DNA from: Tistlia sp040905785
GTDB lineage: Bacteria; Pseudomonadota; Alphaproteobacteria; Kiloniellales; DSM-21159
Direction: 5' to 3'
DNA: 64,000 nt
Assembly: GCF_040905785.1 (NCBI RefSeq)
Contig: NZ_JBBDQW010000006.1
Span: 135,190 to 199,189, forward strand
Positions 34,352 through 43,044 of the stretch are shown piece by piece. How positions within the stretch are numbered: the stretch's first letter is position 1; the number at the start of each line of letters is the position of its first letter. Under the pieces are notes generated by a model. It was not told the DNA's origin. It saw only the letters and a list, made by a program, of their open reading frames with translations, and made no database searches. A program made the position numbers and the translations under genes.

Positions 34352-35239
34352 TCAGTCGTGCCCCTCGGCCGGCGCCGCCCGCGCCCTGGGCTCGCGCTGC
34401 ACCAGCACCGAGATCAGCGCCAGGGTGCCCGAGGCGATGATCAGGAAGAAGGAGGTCGCGTTCAGCACCGGGGTCGAGCCGACCTTGGCGATGCGGTCGT
34501 ACATGGTGATGGTCAGCGGCGCGTCGGAGCCGACCAGCATCAGGGTCGTGTTGAAGTTCTCGAAGGAGACCAGGAAGGCGACCAGGCCGGCGGCGATCAG
34601 CGCCGGCTTGAGGAACGGCAGGGTCACGGTCGTCAGCACGCGCAGTCGGCTGGCGCCGAGGTTGAGGGCGGCCTCCTCCAGCGCGATGTCGAACTTCTTC
34701 AGGCGCGCCGCCACGACCAGGGTGGTGATCGTGGTCAGGAAGGAGAACTGGCCGAGCACGACCAGCAGGATGCCGGGCCGCAGCAGGCTGATCTCGACGC
34801 CGTAGCTATCGTAGACGCCGTTGGCGATCATGCTGGCCATGACCAGGATCGAGATGCCCAGGATCACGCCGGGGATCACCAGCGGCACGATCATGACGAC
34901 GTAGAGGAAGGACTTGCCGGGAAAGTCGCGCCGCTCGAACAGGAAGGCGTTGCAGGTCCCGACCGTCACCGAGAGCGTCGCCACGATCAGGCCGATGATC
35001 AGCGAGTTCTGCATGCCGCGCAGCAGGCGGCGGTCGTGGAACAGGCCGAGCTTGGGCTCGCTGTCGTTGAAGAACCAGTCGAGGGTGAAGCCCTGCCAGG
35101 GCAGCGCCGGGAACAGCGAGTCGTTGAAGGCGAAGACGCTGGCCGCGACCAGGGGCGCCGCCAGGTAGAGGAAGAACAGCAGGACATAGGCCCGGTAGGC
35201 CAGCTTCAGCCCGGGGCTCTGCGGCGCGGCGACGTTCAT
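34352..35239 (-). CDS. Polyamine-type ABC transporter permease (PotC-like)
   Basis: A 295-residue inner-membrane permease with six membrane segments. The EAA loop, which contacts the ATPase, is EEAALNLGASRLRVLTTVTL. The N-terminal part (FNDSLFPALPWQGFTLDWF) matches the PotC/PotI class of spermidine/putrescine permeases. The ATG at 35239 was preferred over a longer reading because it places the first helix normally. It is the last gene of the cluster that includes the binding protein, the ATPase and the second permease, separated from the latter by a REP-containing gap. Confidence 0.92.
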   Translation of the reverse strand: MNVAAPQSPGLKLAYRAYVLLFFLYLAAPLVAASVFAFNDSLFPALPWQGFTLDWFFNDSEPKLGLFHDRRLLRGMQNSLIIGLIVATLSVTVGTCNAFLFERRDFPGKSFLYVVMIVPLVIPGVILGISILVMASMIANGVYDSYGVEISLLRPGILLVVLGQFSFLTTITTLVVAARLKKFDIALEEAALNLGASRLRVLTTVTLPFLKPALIAAGLVAFLVSFENFNTTLMLVGSDAPLTITMYDRIAKVGSTPVLNATSFFLIIASGTLALISVLVQREPRARAAPAEGHD

Positions 35240-35297
35240 GGGTCGACTCCCGGGGCGACGGCGCACACCCCTCGTTCGTCGACCCCGCCCCCTCTTT

Positions 35298-35404
35298 CGT
35301 CATCCCCGCGAAAGCGGGGATCCATAGGGAGGCTGCCGGCCCCCACCAGCCCCTGTCCGAGCGCGTTCAGAGGCCCGATGGATCCCCGCCTGCGCGGGGA
35401 TGAC
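35298..35404. repeat. REP-like palindromes, two copies
   Basis: GTCATCCCCGCGAAAGCGGG-type unit at 35298-35324 and an inverted variant with GCCTGCGCGGGGATGA at 35378-35404. They lie in the 196-base gap between the two permease genes. Confidence 0.92.
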
Positions 35405-35435
35405 GGTCCAGAAGGCTGCCCCATCCCGCCCTTCC

Positions 35436-36305
35436 TCATCGCTTGGCCACCGTGTTGGCCAGGTTCTGTCCGGTCAGGCGCAGGCCGGCCCAGACGACCA
35501 GGGAGGTGAAGACCAGCAGCAGGATGCCGAAGGTCGAGCCGCTCTCCCAGTTGTAGCGGGTGATGAACTGGTCGTAGATCTGCTCGGTGAACCACATGGA
35601 GTTCTTGCCGCCGAGCAGGATCGGCGTCAGGTAGCTGCCGGCGGTCAGCATGAAGACGATGATGCAGCCGGCGACGATGCCCGGCATGGCGTAGGGCACG
35701 ACGATCCGGCGCAGCACCGTCAGACGGCCGCCGCCGAGGTTGTAGCCGGCCTCGATCAGGCTGTCGTCCATGCCGTCGAGGGTCGAGACGATCGGCACGA
35801 TCATGAACAGCACGACCGTGTAGATCAGCCCGACGATCACCGTGGCGTCGTTGTAGAGCATCTCGACCGGCCCGGCCGAGAGCCCGCTCCACTGCAGCAG
35901 GCCCGACAGGATGCCGGTCTCGCGCAGCAGCATGATCCAGCCGAAGGCGCGCACCAGGTCGCTGACCCACAGCGGCACCAGGCACAGCAGGAACAGGGCG
36001 GCGCGGCTGCGCCGGCCGGCGACCTTGGCGATGTAGTAGGCGATCGGAAAGCCGATGAAGAGCGTCAGCACCGTCACCAGGACCGACATCCAGGCGGTGC
36101 GCAGCAGGGTGTTCCAGTAGATCGGCTCCCGGATGAAGTCGATGTAGTTGGCGAAGCCGAACTGGTAGACGCGCGGCGCCACCTTCTCGCGCAGCGACAG
36201 GTAGCCGATGCCGAGGTGCGGCAGCACGATCAGCAGCAGGATCCACAGCGCGAAGGGCGCCAGCAGCAGGAACAGCGCCAGGCGGTCGGCGTCGCGCTTG
36301 CTCAT
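35436..36305 (-). CDS. Polyamine-type ABC transporter permease (PotB-like)
   Basis: A 289-residue permease with six membrane segments and the EAA loop EAGYNLGGGRLTVLRRIVVP. The region around PIYWNTLLRTAWMSVLVTVL and MPGIVAGCIIVFMLTAGSYL is typical of PotB/PotH proteins. The ATG at 36305 follows the ATPase stop by seven bases, so the two are cotranscribed. It would form a heterodimeric channel with the PotC-like product encoded downstream. Confidence 0.92.
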   Translation of the reverse strand: MSKRDADRLALFLLLAPFALWILLLIVLPHLGIGYLSLREKVAPRVYQFGFANYIDFIREPIYWNTLLRTAWMSVLVTVLTLFIGFPIAYYIAKVAGRRSRAALFLLCLVPLWVSDLVRAFGWIMLLRETGILSGLLQWSGLSAGPVEMLYNDATVIVGLIYTVVLFMIVPIVSTLDGMDDSLIEAGYNLGGGRLTVLRRIVVPYAMPGIVAGCIIVFMLTAGSYLTPILLGGKNSMWFTEQIYDQFITRYNWESGSTFGILLLVFTSLVVWAGLRLTGQNLANTVAKR

Positions 36306-36312
36306 CGCGCGC

Positions 36313-37434
36313 TCACGCCGAGGCTGCCGCGAAGCAGGTCGCCTCGGCCGGCGCGAAGCCCAGGACGACGGCGTCGCCGGGACGCAGCTCCGGCACGCCC
36401 GGCCCCGGCACGTGGCCGACCTCGACCAGCTGGTCGCCGGCACCGCGCACCAGCACCCGGCTGGCGGCGCCGTTGAACAGCAGGCTGTCGACCCGCCCCT
36501 CGAGGCGGTTGGCTGGGGAGTTGGCCGGGCCCTCGGCCTCCGGCGCGCCGGCCGGCTGCAGCGAGAGCGCCTCGGGGCGCACGAAGACCTCGACCGCCGC
36601 GCCCTCGGCCAGCGCGCCCGCGCCCGGCCGGCAGCGCAGCCGGACGCCGTCCCCGGTCTCGACCTCCAGCAGCTCGCCGCCGCCCCGGACCCGGCCGCGC
36701 CAGCGGTTGCTGTCGCCGACGAAGCCGGCGACGAAGCCGGTCGCCGGCGCGTGGTAGAGCTCCTGCGGCGTGCCGATCTGCTCGAAGCGGCCGCCGTTCA
36801 TGACGGCGACGCGGTCCGACATGACCAGGGCTTCGGACTGGTCGTGGGTGATGTAGACGAAGGTCGTGTCGAACTGGTGCTGCAGCAGCTTCAGCTCGAT
36901 CTTCATGCGCTCGCGCAGCTTCAGGTCGAGGGCGCCGAGCGGCTCGTCGAGCAGCAGTACGTCGGGCTCCAGGACCATGCAGCGGGCGATCGCGATGCGC
37001 TGCTTCTGGCCGCCGGAAAGCTGGTTGATCTGCTTGGTCTCGACGCCCGGCAGGCCGATGCGCTCGAGCACCGCGCCGACCCGCCGCTCGACCTCGGCGC
37101 GGCCGACGCCGGCGCAGCGCAGGCCGTAGGCGATGTTCTCGCCGACGTTCATCATCGGGAAGAGCGCCAGGTGCTGGAACACCATCTTGACGTTGCGCTT
37201 GTTGGCCGGCGTGCCGATCACCGAGCGGCCGCGGATGCGGATATCGCCGGCGGCCGGCTCCTCGAAGCCGGCGATCATGCGCATCAGGGTGGTCTTGCCG
37301 CAGCCCGAGGGCCCGAGGATCGAGAAGAAGGAGCCGCTCGGGATCTCGAAGGAGACGTCGTCGACGGCGGTGAAGGCCCCGAAGCGCTTGGTCAGGCGCT
37401 CGCACTCCAGATCGTTCGTTGAATCGCTGGTCAT
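36313..37434 (-). CDS. Polyamine-type ABC transporter ATPase (PotA-like)
   Basis: A 373-residue ATP-binding subunit. LGPSGCGKTTLMRMIAGFEEP is Walker A, LSGGQKQRIAIARCMVLEPD the signature plus Walker B approach, LLLDEPLGALDLKLRE Walker B and D-loop, and VYITHDQSEALVMSD the H-loop. The C-terminal 120 residues form a TOBE-type domain, as in PotA. It would energise uptake of the ligand bound by the product of 37619-38704. The intergenic DNA upstream carries two perfect-looking palindromes that may set expression ratios. Confidence 0.95.
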   Translation of the reverse strand: MTSDSTNDLECERLTKRFGAFTAVDDVSFEIPSGSFFSILGPSGCGKTTLMRMIAGFEEPAAGDIRIRGRSVIGTPANKRNVKMVFQHLALFPMMNVGENIAYGLRCAGVGRAEVERRVGAVLERIGLPGVETKQINQLSGGQKQRIAIARCMVLEPDVLLLDEPLGALDLKLRERMKIELKLLQHQFDTTFVYITHDQSEALVMSDRVAVMNGGRFEQIGTPQELYHAPATGFVAGFVGDSNRWRGRVRGGGELLEVETGDGVRLRCRPGAGALAEGAAVEVFVRPEALSLQPAGAPEAEGPANSPANRLEGRVDSLLFNGAASRVLVRGAGDQLVEVGHVPGPGVPELRPGDAVVLGFAPAEATCFAAASA

Positions 37435-37473
37435 GGTCCCCCGGCCGCTGGCCTTCCGATTCTCGCCCGTGCT

Positions 37474-37590
37474 CCCTCTCCGCCCCGGGGGGCGGAGAGG
37501 GACGGGGTGAGGTGGGGCGACTCCCCTTCTCCCCTGATGTACCGACCCCCCACCTCTCCCTGCCCTCTCCGCCCCCAGGGGCGGAGAGGG
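37474..37590. repeat. Two CCCTCTCCGCC palindromes
   Basis: A palindrome at 37474-37501 and another at 37563-37590, each reading CCCTCTCCGCCCC then its complement GGGGCGGAGAGGG around a tiny loop. They sit between the binding-protein gene and the ATPase gene and could form strong RNA hairpins that keep the binding-protein message more abundant. Confidence 0.9.
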
Positions 37591-37618
37591 AAAGCACGGA
37601 GGAGGACCTCGGCTATGC

Positions 37619-38704
37619 TCAGCCGCCGGTGGCGGCCTTGATCTTCTCCAGGGTCTTGCCTTCCATGTCCTCGACGCCGGCCGGGATGTTGGCGAAGAAC
37701 TTCAGGCGCGCCACGTCCTCGTCGCTGAAGGCCGCGTTGTAGGCCGCCTTCTTGTCGTCGGGCAGCAGCTCCTTGCCGCCCTTGATCGCGCACATGCTGC
37801 CGGTGCTGGCCGACATGAGCTTCACGATCTCCGGCTGCAGGACGAAGTTGATCCACTTGTAGGCAGCCTCGTCGGCTTCGCCCTTGGCGGGGATCGAGAA
37901 GGTGTCGATCCAGGCCAGCGCGCCGGTCTCGGGCGGCACGAAGACGATGTTCGGGTTCTCGTTGTAGATCCGGAAGGCCGTCGAATCCCAGGTCTCGGAG
38001 GCGACCACCTCACCCGAGAGCATCAGGCTGGCGAGGTCGTCGCCGCCCTGCCAGTAGGCCTTGATGTTGTCCTTGCAGGCGATCAGCTTCTCGGCGACCC
38101 GGTCGAGGATCTGCTGGTACTCCTCGAGGTCGTCGTAGGCGGCGAAGGGATCCTCGCCCATGGCGAAGGCCGTGCCGAGCAGGATCGTGCGCTTCAGGCG
38201 CATCGAGGTCCGGCCCTTGTACTTGGGATCGCAGAGGTCGGCCCAGCTCTTGATCTCGGGCGCCTTGGTCTTGTCCACCATGATGCCGGAGGTGCCCCAC
38301 TGGTGGGGCACCGAGTAGACCTCGCCGTCGATCGTGGTGTTGGCCTTGACGCCCTCGAGCAGCGAGGGCTCGTAGACCGAGGTGTCGATCTTCGACAGGT
38401 CGAGCGGCTTGTAGAGCCGGTACTCCTGCTGGACCGCGTAGATGCGGTCGTGGCTCGGCTGGGCCAGGTCGTAGCCGGCGCCGCCGGTGGCGCGCAGCTT
38501 GGCGATCATCTCCTCGTTGTTGGAGAAGGTCACCTCGACGTCAATGTCGGGGTACTTCTCCTCGAACAGGCGGACGACCTCCTCGGGGGCGTAGGAGCCC
38601 CAGGTCAGCAGCCGCAGGGTCTCGGCCTGCGCGCCCGGCATCCCCGCCAGCATGGCGAGCGTGACGACGCCCGCCGACAACAGCTTCGTTCTCGTGCTCT
38701 TCAT
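37619..38704 (-). CDS. Periplasmic polyamine-type solute-binding protein (PotD/PotF-like)
   Basis: A 361-residue exported binding protein. The signal peptide is KLLSAGVVTLAMLAGMPGAQA. The mature part begins with LRLLTWGSYAPEEVVRLFEE, the classical start of PotD/PotF-type proteins, and includes PHQWGTSGIMVDKTK and GEVVASETWDSTAF. It has a very strong ribosome-binding site (GGAAGGAGGACATC before the ATG at 38704), suiting high expression. The candidate MocR operator at 38859-38893 lies about 155 bases upstream of the start. The ligand may be a polyamine, an amine or another small organic cation; this cannot be resolved by reading. Confidence 0.93.
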   Translation of the reverse strand: MKSTRTKLLSAGVVTLAMLAGMPGAQAETLRLLTWGSYAPEEVVRLFEEKYPDIDVEVTFSNNEEMIAKLRATGGAGYDLAQPSHDRIYAVQQEYRLYKPLDLSKIDTSVYEPSLLEGVKANTTIDGEVYSVPHQWGTSGIMVDKTKAPEIKSWADLCDPKYKGRTSMRLKRTILLGTAFAMGEDPFAAYDDLEEYQQILDRVAEKLIACKDNIKAYWQGGDDLASLMLSGEVVASETWDSTAFRIYNENPNIVFVPPETGALAWIDTFSIPAKGEADEAAYKWINFVLQPEIVKLMSASTGSMCAIKGGKELLPDDKKAAYNAAFSDEDVARLKFFANIPAGVEDMEGKTLEKIKAATGG

Positions 38705-38858
38705 GATGTCCTCCTTCCCAGACGCCCGAACCGGCCCCGCGGGCCCCCGAGCCTCGGTGTCAAGCTTCCCTGCGCGCGACGCTCTTGTTGTTCTCGGCCC
38801 CGGTCCAGGGGTCCGCCGCGCGATCGAACCGCCAGTAGAGGCCGGCAATGGTCGCGAG

Positions 38859-38893
38859 GGAAGGTCCATTCTGGACAAAAGGCAGGACCATTC
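38859..38893. promoter_or_regulatory. Candidate MocR operator upstream of the ABC transporter operon
   Basis: GGAAGGTCCATTCTGGA (38859-38875) is identical over 17 bases to a sequence before mocR (42984-43000). It contains the perfect palindrome GTCCATTCTGGAC at 38864-38876 and the direct repeat GGTCCATTC / GGACCATTC with a 22-base period (38863-38871, 38885-38893). It lies between the oxidoreductase stop and the binding-protein start. Confidence 0.75.
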
Positions 38894-38908
38894 CCACCGC
38901 CCCCCGCC

Positions 38909-40258
38909 TCAGAGGTTGAGCCGGTCACGCCAGCGGTAGAAAGCGACCGAGGGCGCCAGGAACCAGGGATTGCCGCGGTAGAGCGGCCGGGTGTCGAAGG
39001 CCAGGCCGTCGAAGGCGGTGCGGCCCTCGGCCAGGCCCAGGACCTGCTGGCCGACGCGCATGCCCAGGTAGCCGGCCATGGAGACGCCGGAGCCGCAGTA
39101 GCCCATGGCGTAGTGCAGGCCGTCCTGGCGGCCGACGTGGGCCAGCTCGTCGAAGGTGTAGGCGACGAAGCCGACCCAGGAGTGGCTGATCCGGGTCTCG
39201 GCCAGCTCCGGGAAGATCCGGGTCATGGCGGCGTGCAGGCGCGGCCCGCTGACCCTGGGGTCGGTCTCGGAGAAGGAGACGCGGCCGCCGAACAGGATGC
39301 GCTGCCGGTCCGGCGAGGCGCGATAGTAGTAGACGACCTTGCGGCTGTCGCCGACGACGCGGTCGCGCGGCATCAGCCGGTCCATCAGCCCGGGCGCGAG
39401 CGGCTCGGTGGCGATGATGTAGCTGCCGATCGGAATCACCCGCCGGCGCTGCCAGGGCGTCAGGCTGCCGGTGTAGCCGTTGGTCGCGACCACGACCTCG
39501 CGCGCCCGGATCGTGCCGAGCGGCGTCGCGACCTCGAAGCCCTCACCCTCGCGCCGGATGCCCTCGGCCGGGCAGTGGGAGACCACGGTCGCCCCCGCCG
39601 CCTGGACCAGCCCCAGCAGACCGAGGTGGTAGCGGCCGGGGTCGAGCACGGCGTGGCGCGGGTAGACGATGCCGCCGTGGTAGGCGTCGGTGCCGAGCTC
39701 GCTGCGCTGCTCGGCGCGCGGCACCAGCCGGCCGTCGCTCTCCAGGCCCTTGGGCTCGCGGCTGAGCGCGCGGCCCAGCTTCTCGTACTGCGCCGGGTTG
39801 TGGGCGGCGTGGAAGCGCCCGCAGACCCGGAAGTCGCAGTCGAGGCCCTCGGCCGCGAGGAAGTCGCCCGTCCAGGCCAGGGCGTCGTGGCCTTCCCTGA
39901 GGATCGCGTAGGCCTTGTCGGCGCCGTAGCGGGCGGCCAGCGCGTCGTACTTCGGCTTGATCGAGGTGCTGATCTGCCCGCCGTTGCGCGAGCTGCAGCC
40001 CCAGCCCGCGGCCTCGGCGTCGAGCACCACGGTCGAGCGGCCGCCACGCGCCGTCTGCAGGGCGGCATGGAGGCCGGTGTAGCCCGAGCCGATGACCAGG
40101 ACGTCGGCCTCCGCCGGCAGCGCCGCCGCCGGCAGCCTCGGCCGCGGCGCGGCCTCCCACCAGAAGGGCTCGGCCTTGAAATCCTCGGTGAACAACGCCC
40201 CGCCCGCCGGTGCCCCGGCACCCGCGGGCCTCGCACTACCCTGCCCCACCCTCGTCAC
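38909..40258 (-). CDS. FAD-dependent amine oxidoreductase (DAO family, PuuB/OrdL-like)
   Basis: A 449-residue flavoprotein expected to oxidise a primary or secondary amine to an aldehyde or imine. The FAD motif is VLVIGSGYTGLHAALQTARGG, followed by GWGCSSRNGGQIS, the SRNGGQ hallmark of the gamma-glutamylputrescine oxidase group. FGGRVSFSETDP and a C-terminal MGYCGSGVSMAGYLG complete the FAD site. The aldehyde dehydrogenase gene lies 21 bases upstream on the same strand, so the two make a natural amine-to-acid pair. No gamma-glutamylputrescine synthetase is present, so the classical Puu pathway is not complete here. Confidence 0.9.
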   Translation of the reverse strand: MTRVGQGSARPAGAGAPAGGALFTEDFKAEPFWWEAAPRPRLPAAALPAEADVLVIGSGYTGLHAALQTARGGRSTVVLDAEAAGWGCSSRNGGQISTSIKPKYDALAARYGADKAYAILREGHDALAWTGDFLAAEGLDCDFRVCGRFHAAHNPAQYEKLGRALSREPKGLESDGRLVPRAEQRSELGTDAYHGGIVYPRHAVLDPGRYHLGLLGLVQAAGATVVSHCPAEGIRREGEGFEVATPLGTIRAREVVVATNGYTGSLTPWQRRRVIPIGSYIIATEPLAPGLMDRLMPRDRVVGDSRKVVYYYRASPDRQRILFGGRVSFSETDPRVSGPRLHAAMTRIFPELAETRISHSWVGFVAYTFDELAHVGRQDGLHYAMGYCGSGVSMAGYLGMRVGQQVLGLAEGRTAFDGLAFDTRPLYRGNPWFLAPSVAFYRWRDRLNL

Positions 40259-40279
40259 TCCCCAGATTGATTCGGTGGC

Positions 40280-41797
40280 TCAGGATGCCCGGATTCGCGC
40301 GGCGACGCTCTTGACCTTGCAGTAGGCGCGCAAGCCGTCGAGGCCCTTCTCGCGGCCGAAGCCCGACAGGCGGTTGCCGCCGAAGGGCGTCTCGATGCCG
40401 CCGGCGAAGTACTCGTTGACGTAGACCTGCCCGCAGTCGAGGTCGCGGGCCAGCGCCAGGGCGCGGTCGACGTCGCGCGTGTAGATGCCGGCGACCAGGC
40501 CGTAGTCGGTGCCGTTGGCGAGCGCCAGGGCGTGCGCCGCGTCCTCGGCGACCTGCACCGAGAGCACCGGCCCGAAGATCTCCTCCTGGACGCAGGGGTC
40601 CGAAGGCTCCAGGGCGTCGAGGATGGTCGGCTGGAAGAACCAGCCGGCGCCGGTCTCGGGGTCGACGGTCGTCTCGCCGCCGGTCGCGACGGCGACGCCG
40701 CGCGCCTTGGCCGCCTCGACGTAGCCGCGGATCCTGGCGAGCTGCGCCGGCGAGCTGATCGGGCCGACCTGGGGGTCGCGCAGGCCGTGGCCGAGGCTGA
40801 GCGCGCGGGTCCGGCGCACCAGCTCCTCCAGGAAGCCGTCGTGCAGGCCGCGCTCGACGACCAGGCGCGAGCCGGCCGAGCAGATCTGCCCGGCGTTCTC
40901 CCAGATCGCGCCCATGACGCCCTCCAGCGCCGCCTCGCGGTCGCAGTCGGCGAGCACCACGACCGGCGACTTGCCGCCGAGCTCCAGGGTCACGCTGGCG
41001 ATGCTGCGGGCGGCGGCCGCCATGACCGTGCGGCCGGTCTCGACCGAGCCGGTGAAGGTGACGTGGCGCACCGCCGGGTCGGCGACCAGCGGCGCCCCGG
41101 CCTCGGCGCCGGTGCCGGTGACGACGTTGCAGACGCCGTCGGGCAGGCCGGCGCGCTGCAGCAGCTCGGCCAGCAGCAGCGCCGTCATCGGCGTCTGCTC
41201 GGCCGGCTTGGCGACGACCGAGCAGCCGGCGGCGAGCGCCGGCGCCAGGCCGCGCGCAGCGGTCGAGATCGGGTAGTTCCAGGGAATCACGTGGGCCGTG
41301 ACCCCGACCGGCTCGATCAGGGTGTAGGCCAGGTAGTCGCGGCCGAGCGGGATGGTCTCGCCCTGCAGCTTGTCGCAGGCCCCGGCGTAGTACTCGAAGG
41401 CGCGCGCGGCACCCCGCACGTCGCCGGCGGCCTCGCCGAGCGGCTTGCCGCAGTCCAGACTCTCGGCCACGGCGAAGCGCGCCGCCTCGGCGCGCAGCAG
41501 CTCGGCGGCGCGCTGCAGCACGCGGCCGCGCTCGGCCGGCGCCGTCGCCGACCAGCGCCGGAAGCCCTCGCGGGCCGAGGCCACGGCCTCGGACACGTCT
41601 GCGGCGTCGCCCGCGGCGAAGCGCGCGTAGGCGCGGCCGGAGCCGGGATCCCAGCTCTCCAGGCTGCGGCCGGCCGCGGGCGCCTGCCAGGCGCCGTCGA
41701 TCCAGTGGCGCTCCGGCAGCGCCAGGACGGCGGCGGCCTCCTCGCCGGCCGCCAGGACCCGGGCGGCGAGCCCCTGCAACGTCTCGCTCTCGGCCAT
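40280..41797 (-). CDS. NAD(P)-dependent aldehyde dehydrogenase
   Basis: A 505-residue ALDH. Family features are VIPWNYPISTAARGLAPALA, VTGTGAEAGAPLVADP and TFTGSVETG (coenzyme site), LELGGKSPVVVLADCD (general-base Glu), NAGQICSAGSRLVVERG (catalytic Cys) and EIFGPVLSV. The closest style is the betaine-aldehyde or gamma-aminobutyraldehyde group. It sits between the amine oxidase and the enolase-superfamily gene, two bases from the latter (stop 41799), and would oxidise the aldehyde produced by the amine oxidase or the GMC enzyme. The exact substrate is not known. Confidence 0.94.
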   Translation of the reverse strand: MAESETLQGLAARVLAAGEEAAAVLALPERHWIDGAWQAPAAGRSLESWDPGSGRAYARFAAGDAADVSEAVASAREGFRRWSATAPAERGRVLQRAAELLRAEAARFAVAESLDCGKPLGEAAGDVRGAARAFEYYAGACDKLQGETIPLGRDYLAYTLIEPVGVTAHVIPWNYPISTAARGLAPALAAGCSVVAKPAEQTPMTALLLAELLQRAGLPDGVCNVVTGTGAEAGAPLVADPAVRHVTFTGSVETGRTVMAAAARSIASVTLELGGKSPVVVLADCDREAALEGVMGAIWENAGQICSAGSRLVVERGLHDGFLEELVRRTRALSLGHGLRDPQVGPISSPAQLARIRGYVEAAKARGVAVATGGETTVDPETGAGWFFQPTILDALEPSDPCVQEEIFGPVLSVQVAEDAAHALALANGTDYGLVAGIYTRDVDRALALARDLDCGQVYVNEYFAGGIETPFGGNRLSGFGREKGLDGLRAYCKVKSVAARIRAS

Positions 41798-41798
41798 G

Positions 41799-42902
41799 TC
41801 AGTTCGCCTCGCTGATCAGGTGGTCGGCGCGCTCGAGCCAGGCCGGGTCGATCTCGACGCCCCAGCCGGGCGCGTCGGTGACCGTGACGTGGCCCTCGGT
41901 CACGGCGAAGGGCTCGCCCAGGAACAGGCCCTCCTGCCAGGGATAGTAGTCCGGTCCCTCGATCGAGAGCTCCAGGTAGGGCCCGGCGTTGGGAATAGCG
42001 CGCAGCAGGTGCATGGTGAAGAGCGTGACCAGGGAGAGGTTGGCGCTATGGGGCGTGCAGGGCAGGCCTGCCGCCTCGGCCATGCGCGCCACGCGCAGGG
42101 TCCGGACCAGGCCGCCGAGGTAGCAGACGTCGGGCTGGACGACGTCGACGGCGCCCATCTCGATCATGTGCCGCCAGCTCGGCAGCAGGCAGTCCTGCTC
42201 GCCGCCGGTGACGTCGAGGGACAGGGCCTCGCGGACCTCGCGGGTCTGCTCCAGCTCCCACCAGGGGCAGGGCTCCTCGTAGTGGCAGATGCCCTGGTCC
42301 TCGAGCAGCCGCCCGACCTCGATCGCGCGCTTCGGCGAGAAGCCGCTGTTGGCGTCGGCGAGCAGCGTCGCCTCCGGGCCCAGCGCCTTGCGCAGGGCCG
42401 GCACGATCGCCTCGGTGCGCCCCGGCCACTCGTCGACGTCGTGGCCGAACTCGGCGCCGACGCGGAACTTGAAGGCCTCGAAGCCATGACGGTCGCGCAG
42501 CCGGAGGAAGCGCTCGGCTTCCTGCTCCGGCGTGATGTCGCGCTTCATCGAGGAGGCATAGGCGCGCAGCCGGCCCGGCGTGCCGCCGAGCAGCTCGCAG
42601 ACGCTGCGCCCCTCCAGCTTGCCGCGCAGGTCCCAGAGCGCCGTCTCCAGGCCGCCGAGGGCGCGGAACAAGTAGGGGCCGGGAAACTTCAGCTCCTTCT
42701 CCGGCACCAGGTCGACCAGGGCGTCGATCGCCAGGGCGTCGGCGCCGAGCGACCAGGGCGCGACCTGGCGGTGCAGCACCTGGGCGGTGATGTCGGCGTT
42801 GTAGGTCGACATCTGGCCCCAGCCCTGGCGCCCCTCGTCCGTGGTCACGCGCACGAAGCCGACGTAGCGGCTGGAGAAGGTCTCTATCGAGCGGATCTTC
42901 AT
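41799..42902 (-). CDS. Enolase-superfamily enzyme (mandelate racemase/muconate lactonizing type)
   Basis: A 367-residue protein with a capping domain and a TIM barrel. AFKFRVGAEFG gives the Lys-x-Arg at barrel strand 2, LLADANSGF the first metal-binding Asp, YEEPCPWWE the second Glu, GGEQDCL the third Glu, VVQPDVCYLGG an Asp, and TPHSANLSL the His of the His-Asp dyad. This points to the mandelate-racemase subgroup, whose members are mostly acid-sugar dehydratases or racemases. The ATG at 42902 is used. It is the first gene of the minus-strand catabolic unit and is divergent from mocR, with a shared operator-like site between them. Its substrate is unknown and it is odd in an amine-oxidation operon. 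Confidence 0.9.
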   Translation of the reverse strand: MKIRSIETFSSRYVGFVRVTTDEGRQGWGQMSTYNADITAQVLHRQVAPWSLGADALAIDALVDLVPEKELKFPGPYLFRALGGLETALWDLRGKLEGRSVCELLGGTPGRLRAYASSMKRDITPEQEAERFLRLRDRHGFEAFKFRVGAEFGHDVDEWPGRTEAIVPALRKALGPEATLLADANSGFSPKRAIEVGRLLEDQGICHYEEPCPWWELEQTREVREALSLDVTGGEQDCLLPSWRHMIEMGAVDVVQPDVCYLGGLVRTLRVARMAEAAGLPCTPHSANLSLVTLFTMHLLRAIPNAGPYLELSIEGPDYYPWQEGLFLGEPFAVTEGHVTVTDAPGWGVEIDPAWLERADHLISEAN

Positions 42903-42976
42903 GGGGCTCGGGGTCCGGGTCTGGCTGGCGTGACAGGGCACGCGGGAGCGGTCCTTCCTACAGAGGCCCTAAGTGG

Positions 42977-43019
42977 TCTGGACGGAAGGTCCATTCTGGA
43001 TAATCTTGGAGTCCGATTC
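42977..43019. promoter_or_regulatory. Candidate MocR operator in the mocR/enolase-superfamily divergent promoter
   Basis: It contains the 17-base sequence (42984-43000) shared with the site at 38859, the near-palindrome GTCCATTCTGGAT (42989-43001), and a direct repeat TCTGGA at 42977-42982 and 42995-43000. A degenerate GTCCGATTC follows at 43011-43019. From memory, the MocR-type regulator TauR binds direct repeats starting CTGGAC, which these resemble. Confidence 0.75.
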
Positions 43020-43044
43020 GCCGCCAAGCGGGGACCCGACAGCC

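Noticed and set aside
38909..41797. Assignment of the amine oxidase and aldehyde dehydrogenase to the Puu putrescine pathway
   Set aside because: The ligase PuuA and hydrolase PuuD are not present in the locus, so only the reaction types, not the pathway, are supported.
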